From NCBI GenBank assembly GCA_037576195.1, contig CM075101.1, positions 37,510,001 through 37,574,000 on the forward strand: a DNA stretch of 64,000 nucleotides, read 5' to 3'. Shown here one piece after another: positions 45,001 to 59,107 of the stretch. Below the pieces are notes generated by a model. That model saw only the letters and a list, made by a program, of their open reading frames with translations, searched no databases and was not told where the DNA came from. A program made the translations under genes and the position numbers. The DNA is from Phytoseiulus persimilis. Its lineage: Eukaryota > Arthropoda > Arachnida > Mesostigmata > Phytoseiidae. Within the stretch, counting starts at the first letter, position 1; each line of letters opens with the position of its first letter.

Positions 45001-48000
45001 GAAGCGCCCAATCATTTATCGCCGAGAAAGAGCGTGCCGGTTGTTCGCCGGCTCGCTTCCGAAGCGGGCTGCGCTTTCTGACGCGGCCAATCGTTCCGGA
45101 ATTGCGCCCACCTCTCAGAGCTCAAGAGGAACTAAGCAGCCAAACATTCAGGATGATGATGACGATGAGGCGTCCGACGCCGACAGACAGATTCGGACAT
45201 CATTCCAGCAAACGCCGGAAACCGACTCGAGGAGCAGCGTCCGACTCTCGAGCTAATCACCTAGGAGGTCCTGAAAGCTTGCCTCCACACTGTCACCCAG
45301 GCATCATAGAGCTCCAAACCCCTCGAACGGCGGAGTCGAACGGACCAGTACCCAAGTTTCCACCGGCTCAGCCTGAGGAACTGCGGAAAATCGAAACCAG
45401 TAGGAATAAGGGACTTGCACTCACCTGGCAGAATTCGTCGAAAGAAATCATTCCGTCGTTATCTTTATCGGCGAATAGAATGGTTTTGTCGACAATCTGT
45501 TGCAGCTGGGCCTCTTTCAGGTTGTTTCCGACCATCATTTTAAGCACCTGCCAACGACCAAACAGAAGCTCAATATCGTCATCGTGATCAAACAGGCTGG
45601 CAGGGCAGCGGCCAACTTATCGTTAGCCGCTCACCACCGTACAACGTATAAATACGGAACAAGCACGCTCGATTGATTTTCTTCGCTGCAGCCAGCCAGC
45701 TACCTCGAGCGCCGCCACTAGCCCGTTTTGCCTAGGATTCCGCGCGCACGGCAGCCTACTATCCTGTCTTCGAAGCGGGCGAGCTGCAGGCGAATCGAAC
45801 GGACACAAAGACATGCTAATGCGCTCATTGATTCTCACAGCCAGCTGACGGTAGAGCAAATGCCTCATCGACGGCAAATCAATGAAACTAGCCATAGTTG
45901 GTGACTACCAGGTAATTGGGTTCAGGTTTTGTAACCAGGGAAGACGTCAGCGATCACCCAGCAACGGTACGGGGACGAATAGGTTAGTGAGTGAGTCGAG
46001 GAATCCAATCGAAAGGCACTTGGGACTCGAATGTGCGCCTTTTTACGAACCTGGAAAAGCTCCCCGTTCGAAATGAAGCCGTCGTTGTCGATGTCGTAGA
46101 TACGAAATGCAAAACGCAACTTGCTCTCCTTGTCGCCCTTAACGCTGAATTGGCTCACTCCCTGGATGAACTCTGCGAGAGAGAGGAAAAAATTTCGGTC
46201 AGAATGAGGCCTACAACCAGCACGATCGGTGGAGGATCCGCCCTCTCTGCAAATATCAAGTCCGATGAGGTCGGAACATTTGTCGGAACACGAATTGGCG
46301 GACTCTATACAAGTCGCACGCCGTCGGTTACAGGTTCTGCAGGAACTGGGTCGTTTCCGTGGAAGCTTTTCGAACACACTCGGCTTTCGTGTTCCCGGCG
46401 GCTCGTCCGTCCTATCTCCGTCGTCCCACTCAGCTCTCGACTTTCGCGACGTCGTGCTGCAGATTCTTCGCAAAGATGACGAATTCGAGAACGACGCGTG
46501 CGTAACAAGGTTCTACTTTTGACTCAATTTTAGATATTACCGTTGTTTCACAACGTAGGAAATTCCATCGGCCCGCCGCGTATCTCGAATGACTTCAACT
46601 CTAGCCGAGAGACGCGAGGCCGCAGTCGGCTCTGCTCGCCTCCATTCTCATGTTTCTCACCCAGAATCATCTCATCAGATGTTGACCTTCTCCAGTTCGA
46701 ACGAACTCCATAGCGTTGGGGGTCTAAGCAACTCCTACGAGAAGTCCCCTCCGTGCCCCCTGAAGACGTCCCACGAGCTGCCGGTCCCCTTCACGGACCT
46801 GTTCCCCAGTGTCGGAATTTCTCGCGGCTCTCATATACCCTTTTTGCTGCCAATCTCGAACCGAACCACTTTCTCTGATACCTCTCGCCGCGGAACCGGC
46901 CTCTGATCACAAGGAAGCCAATTTTCTACGAGTTCACCTCATTCCTTGTCGACAGTTCTGCTATGGTTCTCGGCCTCTGTCCCCTCCTCGTGAACTCGAA
47001 GATTTCTGACGGGGTGACTGCATGTCCTCGATCTCATCCGTTGCCATAGCGACTGTCCGCTCCGCGTGCAGTCTTATTCCTTCTGGCGTCTTTTCTATTG
47101 TTCTCCACGAGCTCAGATATACACATGCCTCTTCACATTGTTCTCTTCATTTTCCTCAGCTCCGACACGATTCATCCGCGAATGCAGCTTCGTTTTCTCG
47201 AATCGTCCGCTCCATCGCTCGCTCTCTCTCAGGATTATGCTTCTGCTAGCGTTGGGGATGCTTCATTCGTTTGAACGACGCGGCCAACGTGGCTCTCGTA
47301 CTTTCGGTTTGGTTGTTGTTGGCAAGGAGGGCTGTATTCGACGGAGCGCAAAGAATTCGCCTTCGCAACTCGCTTGCCTGCCTGCCTGAATGACTTCATC
47401 GTTGTTCATTCGCGCGTCTTGCCGACTGCTTGGTTCCGACGCGGAGAGCATCGAATGCGAAGATCTGCTGCGAGTTGCAGCTCTTCTCTCCGGTCCTATA
47501 TCAGCGACACGGCGAACCGTCGAGCGAACCATCTGGTCGTTCGCCCGAAACGTATTCAAGGAGTCCATTCCCTCGGTCCTTTCCTGTCGTTCTCTTTTTT
47601 TCGCATTCTCTAGCCTGGCGAGCAAGGCTTCAACACACGGGCGGGTGGTCCTCTTTTTTGCTCGCTCGTTTCTTATCTCGGCCCGATGTCGCCGCCGCTC
47701 GTGAGGTTCGTATTTTGGCTGGTAGAGGAGCGACTCTTATTATCAGTGTCGAATTCGTTTGTTCGCGGCCGTCAGCTTCGGAGTTGCGTTCCACTTCCAG
47801 CCTCCGATGGCGGTAGTTGGCGTCGATGATGTTGTTGTAGTTGATGTCGCCTTCTCTGCAGCAGCTGCTGTTGTCAGGCGACAACGACCGGCAATACTGG
47901 AACAACTTTCGCCTCTTCGGAACGTTCAGACAAACAGAACGAGGCAGAAGACCAGAGATCGAGCAGCGGGTGCTGGTTCACTCGCCGGCGACGTTTTAAA

Positions 48001-48760
48001 TTTGGACGCACACCACAACAGGGGTGCGAATGCGGAGCCGTGCGGTACGACACGTTCGCACGCGATGACGTTCGAAACAAAGAAGAATATTCGGAGCCCC
48101 TCGCGCGACCCGGTTGCAACCCATGGAGGGGAACTGCGGAGTAACACACTCGGCGGTGCGAGCGCCCGAGTGCATGCCAGAAATCGAGTGACATTTGTCA
48201 TTGTTCGCGAGGGAGTCGCCAGGAGCTCAACGAGCGCGGTTGGCTCATTTATTCAGCCCGCAGACGACAGTCTAATTGAATGGCATACAGCAGAGGAACC
48301 GCGCCAGGTTATCGAGTCCTGTTTTCTCGCATTCAAGAAAGGCTGCGCGGGCCGCCGTTCGGAAGACAAATACGAGGTCGTTTCAGGCTTTCGGTGCGCT
48401 GCCTAGATCACCTCTGAAGGGAGAATGGTTCCGGTGAATCCACGCTATGCGGGTCGAGACGCCTGCCTCCGGAGATTCTCGTCGAGGCAACGGATCCGGA
48501 AGCGGTTTCATCGGGAGTGCGGACATCGATTGGGACAACTCACCCTTAAAGCAGATTTCCCCGTTGCGGTCGGTATCGAAAATGTCTATGACCCTTTGAA
48601 CGAGGGGGTTCTGCTGGAGCTCAGGCAGGGACATGAATTCATCAATGCTCAGACTCCCGCTGTTATCGAGGTCGAGCTTGCGGAAGCGTTTTCCCAATCG
48701 TTTGATCTCGTCGTGATCGAACGTGGAGCACATCTCCATCGGCAAAGAGCTCTCGTTACC
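42060..48760 (-). CDS. CanB: Calcineurin subunit B (first exon missing)
   Basis: Exons 48544-48760, 46051-46172, 45425-45547 and 42060-42107 join in phase and encode 169 residues from [11 protein letters not shown] to [12 protein letters not shown]. With an initiator Met on an upstream exon the protein would be 170 residues, the same as vertebrate calcineurin B, where the first coding exon likewise ends right after ATG. Four EF-hand loops are intact: [36 protein letters not shown] and [12 protein letters not shown]. Gly at position 2 in GNESS fits the N-myristoylation signal. The protein is the regulatory subunit of the Ca2+/calmodulin-dependent phosphatase calcineurin. Introns are large for this window (3.3, 0.5 and 2.4 kb). 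A possible first exon, ATG before a GTATGT donor, is at 57157-57159, but this is only a guess. Confidence 0.94.
42108..45424. other. Last intron of calcineurin B
   Basis: A 3.3-kb intron. Open stretches on both strands inside it (for example 43569-43964 minus and 43661-44296 plus, 211 codons) overlap each other and show no recognisable domain. I treat them as chance frames. A nested gene is not excluded. Confidence 0.55.
46173..48543. other. Intron of calcineurin B
   Basis: A 2.4-kb intron with no supported gene. The plus-strand open stretch at 47759-48406 (215 codons) has no recognisable domain and overlaps open frames on the other strand. Confidence 0.55.
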
Positions 48761-51700
48761 CTGGAAAGAAGAAAAAACTTGATAGTCATGGTCTGAGGGG
48801 AGCGGAAGCATCGCGTTTCGTTCGTCTGGTATGCAAACAGCCAACACGATTCACCCGCAGAGCTCTTTATGAGGAAGCAAATGAAAATCCTGAAGGTCGA
48901 GAGTATTCCAGGTTTCGAGCGATTCGCGTCAAGCAGGTTGCGCTCGTTTCCTGCTCGGCTCGCTTCAAATCGTCGGAATCTTGCCACAAACTGCCGAGGT
49001 CGCATCAATACCTTTCTCCCCGACATGACCAGGATTTTCCTTCCGAGAATTCGGGAAGGAACAAGGTTTCCTCATAACGGACGACGAGGGGAACGAGAAT
49101 CTGCCCGTTGATACGAGTTCCCCGATAATATCTCCGGGACAACAACGCTGGCGACCATGTCAGCAACAGTGACAAACTTTCGATTCAGAAGGGATGGAGG
49201 CCTGGTCTCGAAAGGATAGTCCGCCTGAGAGGAACTCGACGGAGAACAGACGCGGAGGGGGCAGAGTGGAGCCCGTGGGTCTCCGATTGGACCGAAGAGA
49301 AATCGGGATCCGAGTTGTGGGGAAGCAGCGGAACACGGACGCGTGACTCGAACACAGGGACGATGGGGAACTCCGGGTCTGTGATGACGGAAGTCTCTAC
49401 ATCACCGGAACTCATTGACCGGGTGAATACGCGGCGGAAATTGAAAGGACTTAATTTCGGTCTCTGCTGCTTGACCCCCCACGACGTCAGTTCTGACCGC
49501 CGTTCAGCCTGTTGGCCAGCGGTCAAACTTGATGAAAGCCACAGCTACCCCCCTCCGTCGGCGAGTTGTATATGCCTGGGCGGCCGCTTAGCGGGATCGC
49601 CTCCTTTCGTCGTGGTCCTCTATTTCCGACTCCGCGGCGTCCACTTCCCGACACATCGATCGAGTAACGTAGTTGATTACGGTGTCTGCTCCTCCGACAT
49701 CATCAAATATGGCTGTCTCTGGCCGCTGTATTACCGGCGCCATCATCACACTAAGATTCATTACAATCGAGAGCCACGGCTCAGAACAATATTTCGGCAG
49801 CGCCTCATTTCGGCCGAGATGAATTCTTGCTGCGAGCTAGACAAGTTATAGTGTCGCCTTCGGCTCAATTTCAGCATCGGGCGGATACTGAGCGGCGAAT
49901 TCCCCTGTTTTACAGCCTCGAGCAAGTGGGATTGGAAGCTGTTCAGCTGCACAATGCCGCACAGCTTCCCGTCAACGCAAGGGGCAGGACGGCTGACTTT
50001 TCTCTTATTTTTTTCCTCCAGCGATTATGCATTCAACGCCCACAGCTGCCCGGCCGGTGGTCGAGGGAAAAACCGCCCAAGTTCAGAAGGCGATGCCGGT
50101 CAACGCTGGAGCGCGAAAAACTCGCGAGTCAGGCAAGGGTTCGGCAGCCAAGAATAGAAGTTCAGGAACAGCCTCCGAGTGCAGAGGAACTGCCGGAGCC
50201 GTCGGGTGGCCAACTTCCCTCCGAGCTCCAGGAACTCCGTCAAAGAAGCCAAATTCGGTTCCATCGGAAGTCTCCGAGGGCTGCTCAGTGGCGGCAACGA
50301 TGGCAGCCGTGATAGCGGCTGGCTAACGCTTGAGCTCTAGAAGAGGGATCGCCGCCAACGAAGTTTCAAAATAGAAATCGAAAAAGTTGACCTACATACC
50401 GCAGCGAAGCGAAATCACCTAAGAGTGGAGTGCGGCTTTCGCCGACCTCGTATTGTTCTCATGTGACTGCGGGAGAGTGGATCACTGCCGAACAATCAGG
50501 GCCCTCCGTCTGCTTCGCTTCATTTGCATATATTTAATCTTGCAGCATGCATAACCTGCTGCCTGTCTATCGTGCCGCGGTTCAGAAACTTTGATCGGGG
50601 AGCTCGCAATCTTCGCCCAGGGCTCATGGCCAGATAGAGTGGCCTTGGTTGACACTTCGAGGATCGAGAACCTTCCTGGATTCGGTCTGGTCGAAGCGCT
50701 CATCGCGCGAGCTCTCCCTCCGCTGTTTGCTGATGCCGAGGAGAATAATCCAGGAACTGGTCCGATGGATGGCACATCACTGAGAGAAGCGTGAGGTAAA
50801 AAATGAGGAATTTCAGGAAAAACGTACTTGAATGTGTTTTACCCTCGACCTCCTAGAGCTGGTTGTGTTTTTATTTTCGTCGACTTATAAGCTCATGCAT
50901 TATTAACCCACTTGCTCCGCTGTGCCCGTCTGCTCGGCCCCAGACAGTCTCCTGGTTTCGGGTCCGTCGTTGCATGCTGTCCTCGGCCGAAGCTCGGAGG
51001 ACTCCGTTGGCTCCATTCATCCGGCGTGCGGGTGGCGCTCAATTTTGCGTTTCGTTCGTTTTATGAGCGGAGTTCGCGAGACTTCTATGAATCTCGACTG
51101 AACCACGACTATCCCTCGTACGACCTTGAGCTCTCTTCACGCGACGGAACCTCTCCACAAAGAAGGGCAATACAAGGTCCTGATTGCTCACTGTGGTACT
51201 GCTACATTGAGGCTGATGGGTATTTGTCATGGCCACCGTAAATGAGCTACGGGAGGCAAGCGAGAGGGGAGGTCGGGGTTCAGCATGGCTCCAACGTCTG
51301 TTGGTCTGAGCGGTCGGTTCCGTTCTGCTTGGGGATCGAGCGATTTATTCGTTCCCTCGAACGCCTCATCTATACAGGCATTCATTGGAAGCAAAAACAG
51401 ATGGCCCCTGCTATTCTTCGTTCCGACGGAAACGTGGTCGGGATCGTAAGTGCCCCCGCGACTCTGAGCTGAGCAGACCGGTTGGAGCACGGCGTCGCCG
51501 AAAAGAGGAGGCGCGGGAAGGGATGGAAATCCCGTCCCCTCCCGATGGAGCTATTTCGGTCGAGAACTCATAGCAGTCGCCAGCCTTGGCAGCTCTCAGA
51601 ACGATTCGGCCTGGATCCCACCTTTGCGGAGCTCTTTGAGAACTCGCTAGCTCACTCGGAAACCTCGGGACAGCGCGTGTTGTCACTACGAGAGCAGCAG

Positions 51701-54700
51701 AGGCGTCAAAGGACTCCTCGCGAAAGCCATGAAGCGTTCTAACGATTTCCCCATTAACTGTATTAGTGGAACGCGTCGACTAAAACAGCGGCCAAACGCG
51801 TACTCCAGCTGACCGTGAGGTGTTTGGTTAGCTCGCGAGCGGCCTTCTCGTGCGCGGGCGGAAAGGCCACTCCACCGAAGACCTATGACCACGCACGCGG
51901 GACAACAACCCGGGTTTTCCCGCCTCTCTCTTCTGCCGAGTGTAATACGAGCAAGTCAGGTGGACGTTGGAACAGCCGAGGCAATAGAGTCATGTTCCAC
52001 ATAAAGCGCAACTGCTACCCCAGTCTGCGCCGTCCCGCGAGCAACCACCGAACGCGGTACACGCACCTCACCCCGAACATGTGAGAGTTCAGACAGAGGC
52101 GTTAACGAGCTGTTCGTTATAAACAGACTCCCGTTTCCGACGGAAGTAGCCAGCCCGAGCTGTCCGATAATGAAGCTGAACCGCTCTCTTAATGAACAGA
52201 ATCCTCGTCTAGTAAGCTTAACGATCCACGGCAGCAGAGACGCGACGAAGTCACCGCGGTTCCGGGCGATCTGAGCGAGCTGTCCCAACGCCGCGAAGCG
52301 GGCACAGATTCAATGGTTTCCGCAAGGAGCTCAGCCGTTGATATTGTGTATAGTTTGCCGCCTGAAAGTAACGCTGTCACCGCAATGACTTTCATGAATC
52401 GTAGCATCAGAGAAACAATCGCCTATGGGAGCCTCGAATTCAACTGTGTCGGACAGCCGACCGCGTTGGCCGTGACCAACTATGATGATTCAGCCTTCCT
52501 GGCCACTTATCGGGGCTCCCCGCTGCGATGACACCCAACGGCTTGACAGTTTCCTCGCGATGCCTCTTGAGCTCAGTGCCGAGTGCTCGTTGGTCGACTT
52601 CTGATCCTCGCTGGAGTTTCCGCACCGTCGCGGAGCACAATTTCTCTCATCAGTACTCTGTGGTTCTCGGTTACCCCAAGGTACAATCTCTGACAAGCTT
52701 CCGTTCGGTACCGGATCCGACACGAGCTCCTCAACGCGCTCCGAGTCCTCGTGTTCGCGGCGGAGTGACACGCTTCTGTGGCGGTCAACTAATTATCCTC
52801 GATCCGCAAAAGCAAACTCCGGTGGGCTCCTGAAACTGCAACTCATCGCAGTTTTCGTTCGACTAACTTTCCCCGAGCTGCTTCACCGCCAAACAGCTCC
52901 GAGGCGCGACAATGTTATTTCGGCGCCATCCCCGAATAGCGCTAACAATGAGCTCGCTATATTTATATTAGGGATGTGCACCGAGCTCGCTTCCGTCGAG
53001 AGACCTGCTCATGTACCGAATGAGCGGCCCAAACCAGCAGGCCACCCATGGGCCGATCGATATCTCCCTCGGCCAACAGTTCGCTTCTTCTATGCCCGGC
53101 CTGTTGAATCGCACAATTCAGCGATGACACAAAACATAAAACCGACATTGCTGAGCTCCAGTCTGGTGGACCGCGACTGTGTCCACAGAGGCGTATTTTC
53201 TTGTCTCGTGTACTCTCCCTCGTTTCTCCGTCGATTCCTGGCCCCCTCTCCGGTCCGTCTATCAATCTTTTCAACATTCGGAAAGACATTCATAAAAACC
53301 AGGAACGGTCGCAAAAGAAGCGGGGAGTTCGTACGAGACGGGTGGAGTTCGTTTCGCTGATTGCGCTCTCAGGTAGCGTCTTGCGGGAAAGAGTCTCCTG
53401 TGAGCTCGCGTGAGCGAGACCGAAATCACGCCGTCCATCCTCAGATACTCGCGGGCATCCACCGCCAGAGAAATGTAAAGGATGAGCAAATCAAGGCTGA
53501 TCCGTAGCTTGGTTTCTTATTCTTGCAGCTGTTGTCGGCGTTTCCATCGTCCTTGATTTCCCGGTCATCGTCTTGGTCGTTGGAGGGCTAGACATATCTG
53601 GCTTTCATCTTTCCATTAGAGCAGATGAAACGTTTCGCAATGATTGAACCAATGTGGACTTTGTCCTCAAGCAACGTGAGCCCGACAACAAAACGTCAGC
53701 CTCGTCAGAGACTGGCTTATGAGAAAGTTGTGATTTATGGTTATGTGGGACCGCGAAAATTCAATCCTGAATGGCCTATTACGTTTCCTGAATAGAAGTT
53801 TAACCCCCCCCCACATATCTACTCCAGGCCATGAACAACTCCCGACCTCAGAGAGGATGCCACGCGGCCATGAATCTGACCGGGGGCTGAGATGTTCGAA
53901 GCAAGAACTTCGAGGCGTCGCATGGAAGCGAGTCTGATCCGCGAAAACGTTATCTCGTGGATCCTATTCCGCTACGAGACTCCTTGCGAGTGGCGCCTGA
54001 TGTGAGGAAGCGAACTCGACGAGAACTCGCATCGATACTCAGCCAAGAGTGTGGAAGCGTTGGAACCACTGCATGGGAGAGGACTTCACAACTACGCAAG
54101 TTGACTAATTGGACCCATAATCGCCATCACCGTAGCACATTCGGATGAAAATTTCCCCCAACTGTCGGTCCTCCTCTCGAGCTCTCCACAGAAAATGCGC
54201 GTTCGGAAGGCGCGAGCCTAATTGCGATTGCGGTGTTCGTGTTAGCGTCTAATGAACCCTCAGAGACAGAATTGATCGGAGGCGAATTTGCATGGCATGC
54301 ACGTTTTCCTCCTCTCGTCGCCGATTGCGCAACGGTTCCATGTCCCCGCTCTTCTTGGGACGAGGGGAACGCGACGTTCGTACAAACAGGATCGATCCGA
54401 TCCCTCCTTCCAAGGCGCTTTTCGGAATCATTTCGATTCAGCAGATGAATCCGTTCTGAAAGATCCACCATCGATCTCGGAGCAGCATACCTCGCCGGAG
54501 CAGAGCAGAACCTTCGGATCGCGCGGGCATGGAAGCGACGGCGTGAAGACAGCGCCGATAAAACTGTCAAACTTCCTCTATCTGACTGAGCGAACGCGGT
54601 TCCACGCACTCACAAAGTATCACGGGAGAGCTGCCAGTGTATATTGGACAAACAAAGACACACCCTGAAAATATGAATATTCATCCATCATTGCCCCGGT

Positions 54701-57700
54701 CCGCGTGCGATGGACCGCGAATAGCTGCGCAGGGGAATCGGCGAACGCAGTAAGTGTTTGTGAGGAGATCCTTACGGAGCACTCGTCCAAAATTATTCGT
54801 GGACTCGCGGGAAAAAACGACGATAGGCACTCGATGGGAGTTTCTGCTCCGGGTGGGGAAGCATTCGCTAGAGATCCTCCAAAGTATCACGCGACATTTT
54901 TGAAGCAAGATCGCTGCCAAAATACAGCCAGCTCATCCCGAGAAGTCCCCAGGGGCTAGAGTCAGCCCGCATTAAAATACAGAATCTCGAGACAGATGAG
55001 TGATGCAGTACTGCTGTTTGGATAACCTTCGCGGAGCAGCCTCCCGAAGGACTCTTTGTTGCTGCGAGGAGTAAAGGAGAATGAGAGCTCTGACATGAGG
55101 AGAATGCGCTGGCGCTCAGTCGGCCCAGCTCATTCTCACAGCTGAGCTGCAGAGAAAGCAACAGCATCGCCATCCTAAGAGAAGGATATCTCCGTCGGAA
55201 ATTCGCGAGGACTTAGCTCACGATCTGCCGAGAGGGAGATTGTACGGCGTCGACCCAGACGCACAGGGAAACGACTCGTCCGGGGGCGAAGGACTTCGAC
55301 GACTGCTCCAGTTGGAGACTTCCTCGCAAAATTAGGGAGGATGTCGACGCGAGAGTTGGAAAAGATGATCTTCGTCCTTCTACGATTAGGGCGGAGGCCT
55401 GCCTGCCGTCCTCCCGTCCGAGAGGCCAATCGGCAGGGTTGCCGACCCGAGATGTGATTAACCTCTATCCCCGTCAAGTAACGAATCGAGGGCGACACCT
55501 GCGCAGCTGGAATCTCAGGAGTCGAGAAAAATACCGTTGAACTGGTTTCAACTTCAATTCATCATTCGTTTGCGAGCGGGAAAGGGGGGGGCTGTCCTCC
55601 GCAGCGACGGTAGACGCCGGCAGAGGATTCGAGTGGGTTGATTCAAGGGAATCGCCGAACAGAGACAGAAATCCTTTCCGGTTCCGCCACTGCCGTTGAG
55701 TTCGATTGCCGCTGCCATGAGGCACCACCATTCCCAAGAGGAAGCGAGTCGAAGCAGCGGTTTAGTCGGAGACTCCGGTACAAATGGTCAAGCAGCCGCC
55801 TGAACAAGAAAACAAAGACAAGAGAGTCAGTTACCAGAGCTGAGCGTCGTTGTTCGAACCAATATTTGAGCACAGCGAAGTCTGGGCAAGGGAACCTGTT
55901 CTTGAGAGCGTGGAAACAAGTGGAAATTCGAACAGCCTGAGAACTCGGTCGGCTTCGACAAAGAGAAAACGATTCCTCGTGAGCTCGAGCCGTCGGAATT
56001 GGTCGTCGCGCGAATTTCTCCTCGACTCATCCAGCTCTGTCATTTCGCTTGCCAGTTTCCTTCCAAGAGTTCCCTCTCAGACGCCGTCTAACGCGAGACG
56101 GGACAATTATTCAAACAGGTTCCTACGCAGTGGTTCACCGCTCGTCCCTCGCAAAGATGTATTGAAACGCCGATCACCCCCTACTGGATATGATTCGTGA
56201 CGGAAACTGCGAGGCGTCAACCGGCGGAGCAGAATCCTCTCGCGGACCAACTCAAACAGGATGAGAGCCCCATGGGCGAACTCCAACGCACTAACGAAGC
56301 GCGATCCTCAGGAGTGGAAACTCGCTGTCGGTTGATTCTGGATGCTGTCAGACAGACATCATTCTGAGAGAACGAACTGCGAAACAAATTGTTTCGGATG
56401 ATTTGACGCTGTTGATCGGGTTCAAGGATTTCTGAGCCGCGTTGTAAATTAGCTCCTTCTAAGACATCTGTTCTTTGCATTTCGGCTCGTCATCCACTTT
56501 GAAGATCTGTCGGTGCGTCTGTTTTTCTGACGATGTGACCTTCTCCATTTTCCTGCTGAGTTGTTTCCTCGTTCTCCTCCTCCTAGATCGCCGAATTGGA
56601 CGAGGGCAGATACTTCACCTAGTTGGTCGAACGTGTGTTTACATTACCGCGCGAGCCGCAGGATAGAGACACGCTACCAAGGTTCTGTTCAGAGATAGGG
56701 TGGCTTGCTGGGCCTGACTTGATGCTTGAATCAAACATCAGCCAAAGAACCAAAGCTCGAGGTGGCTTCGTGGCATCAGTCTCAAAGTTCGTCCGGGTAA
56801 TATTCGCATGCACAGCCCGAGGAGTTCCCGAGTTTTTCAATCGGTTAGAGTATGCAACCGAGATCCAAGGATATTCATCGAGGAGCGCGTGGAAGCCATC
56901 GTATAATCGGCGGGTTACCCTTCAAGCGCAGTACGATCCGCGTCCGTCTCGCCGCAATAGAGCCGATCCGGTAGTGCTTTCCACCCGTTGTCCTCGCCCG
57001 CCCAAGCTTCCGAAACATTCTAAAATCCTCCTACCGAAGCTTCGATTCTAAAGTAGAGAGCAAATCTTCTGGAGTAACCTCGTAAACTCGCACAACATCC
57101 CATCAGGAATTCCACGAGCAGGGCTTGAAGAGGAGGAGGAAAGTCGAGCAACATACCATTGTGTCGGCTAGTAGTGGTAAGGGTAGAGTATGTTGATGTT
57201 GCCTGCAGTAGATGTGCACGGTTGGGGAAAGTGATTTTCCGCGAATGGATGATCCGCTCGAATTCAGCTGAGATTACGGCGACAAAAAGGCGTGAAGCTG
57301 CGCGTATGTTTTCTCTACGATCAACAAGCGGGGAAGGACAGAACGGGGGTTTCACAGCGCGCTCCGAGGCCCACTGAACACCGGACACTATGCACTTGGT
57401 CGTCTCGAGGTCGACAAAGATCTGTCTCAAAGTCTCTTCCTTACTCTTGCCCTCTCCACTCTCGTGAAACTTTGCAGCCTCCGTCGATTAGAAACGCTTC
57501 TGGGGGAGAATTCGTCGACGTCGGTCGGATCATGATCGGACTTCCCTGCGCAATGACAAGAAACTCCGCCAATTGAGGGTGCTTGCATTTGTGAATGAAA
57601 ACTCAGGCTTGAAAACACAGCAGGACGCTAACGAGATGCATTCGCAGAGTCCGCCCTCCGTCGTTTAAGAGGCATTCGATTCTGATCGGCTCGCTGGCTC

Positions 57701-57849
57701 AGTGTTGTTGTGAGCTTTAATGCTAACGGTTGTTGGAGCTCGTCTAGAGAGCTATACGGAGTCGAAGTCGCTGTTCTGTTAACATAGTGAAACCCGAATG
57801 CAATTTTTCTCGCTTGAATCTCATTCCTGAGCCGACAAAAAACTTCAAG
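48761..57849. other. Nine kilobases without a supported gene
   Basis: Probably in large part the first intron and upstream region of calcineurin B. Apart from the candidate exon at 50586-50794, there are weakly protein-like stretches at 52313-52531 (plus) and 55474-55737 (minus) that I cannot assign. I saw no transposon protein. Confidence 0.35.
50586..50794 (+). CDS. Candidate terminal exon, unknown protein
   Basis: After an acceptor-like GGTTCAG the plus strand reads TLIGELAIFAQGSWPDRVAL and continues through a hydrophobic helix (GFGLVEALIARALPPLF) to a stop at 50792-50794. The composition is unusually protein-like compared with surrounding frames. No partner exon was found, and I recognise no family. 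It would lie inside or upstream of calcineurin B on the opposite strand. Confidence 0.3.
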
Positions 57850-59107
57850 ATGGATTCAGCTCTGTTGAGGGAACGCGAGGCGTTCAAAAAGAGAGCAATG
57901 GCGGTCCCAGTGGTCGAGAACAGGAAACGAGAGTCTCCTCCTAAGGACACGAAGAAGAAACCCACGATCCCCACGAAATCCTTCAAAGCACCACCCCCGA
58001 AGGATCCTTACAGGTATGAGTATTTCTCTCTCGGTCATTCTTCTCCAACTTCCTTAGCAGTTCCGATCTGGCCTTGCCAGCTGTTTCAGGAGATTCCATG
58101 AGTTGATGATACTAAATGATCCGAATCAATTTTCTTTCAAAGGTACAAAAGTGCCTCTGGAACTGGAAATTCGTTCTCAGTCTTGGCGAAAATCGTCAAT
58201 TACATGAAAACACGGCACCTTGAAGGAGATACCCATCCGCTGACCCTTGAAGAAATCCTGGATGAAACTTCTCAGGTGAATAGGCGGACTGATTCTGACT
58301 CGCTCAATGAAAATCCAGAGCGCGCGATTTCAAATTTCAAGAGCCGGAGAAACTCAGGGAGCGTGAACCTGCAGACTTCAAAAGCTCAAGTCAATGGGAA
58401 GGTCGCGACTGATTCAGGGGACGCTCGGAACTTTTCAGATGGACGTTGGCTCTCGCCAGAGAAGCTGGTTAGAACAGGAAGCACTAAAATCAAATCCGAA
58501 AATTGAGGTGACCGACGATGGCAAGTACGCGTTCAAGCCACCGTACAATATCCGAGATCGGAGAACGCTTTTAAAACTATTGGATAAGCACGATCAGCGA
58601 GGTCTCGGTGGTATACTCCTCGATGACATTCGAGAATCCATGGCGAACGTCGATCTGGCTCTGAAAAAACTTGGCGACAGCATACAATACGTGACGCGGC
58701 CCACGGACAAAAAGGTACGCGACCCGCTACTTGGTTCGTTTGTGATTTAGTTTCGAAGTGGTTGTACCGGGAACCTTTGCCTGACGATCGTTCAACCCTC
58801 CGTTCTATCCAATTTGCCAATCGATGATTATCTACAGGTTGTGCTGTTCTACAACGACAAATCGGTGCAGTTGAGTGTGGATGAAGACCTCCAGAAACTC
58901 TGGAGGTCCGTTGCCGTGGACGGCGTCGATGATGCCAAGATTGAGGAGTACCTCAAGAAGCAAGGCATTCATTCCATGCAAGACATCGGGAATAAGAAGA
59001 GCAATCCAATCATCAAGAGGAAGAAGGCGGCTCCCAAGAAAGCCCGACAGTACAAACGCCACAATGAGCATCTGGGCGATGTCCTTCAAGAGTACAACGA
59101 AGGCTGA
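57850..59107 (+). CDS. GTF2E2: General transcription factor IIE subunit 2 (TFIIE beta)
   Basis: Four exons, 57850-58013, 58143-58275, 58439-58714 and 58838-59107, have matching phases and GT-AG borders and encode 280 residues (human protein 291). The N-terminus [16 protein letters not shown] matches the family start MDPSLLRERELFKKRA. A Pro/Lys-rich linker leads into two winged-helix domains: the first around [20 protein letters not shown], the second around [20 protein letters not shown] and [11 protein letters not shown]. The C-terminal part has [19 protein letters not shown] and a Lys/Arg-rich end, [19 protein letters not shown] beta joins TFIIE alpha in the RNA polymerase II preinitiation complex and helps to recruit TFIIH. 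The Met at 57850 is used because it matches the family start; an in-frame Met further upstream (57787) is considered 5' UTR. Confidence 0.95.

Noticed and set aside
47759..48406. A 215-codon open frame in another calcineurin B intron
   Set aside because: Low-complexity, no splice partner, opposite frames equally open.
48383..48847. Calcineurin B starting at an in-frame Met upstream of GNESS
   Set aside because: The upstream residues cross a clear acceptor (TTTCCAG) at 48761, and such a start would remove the myristoylation site.
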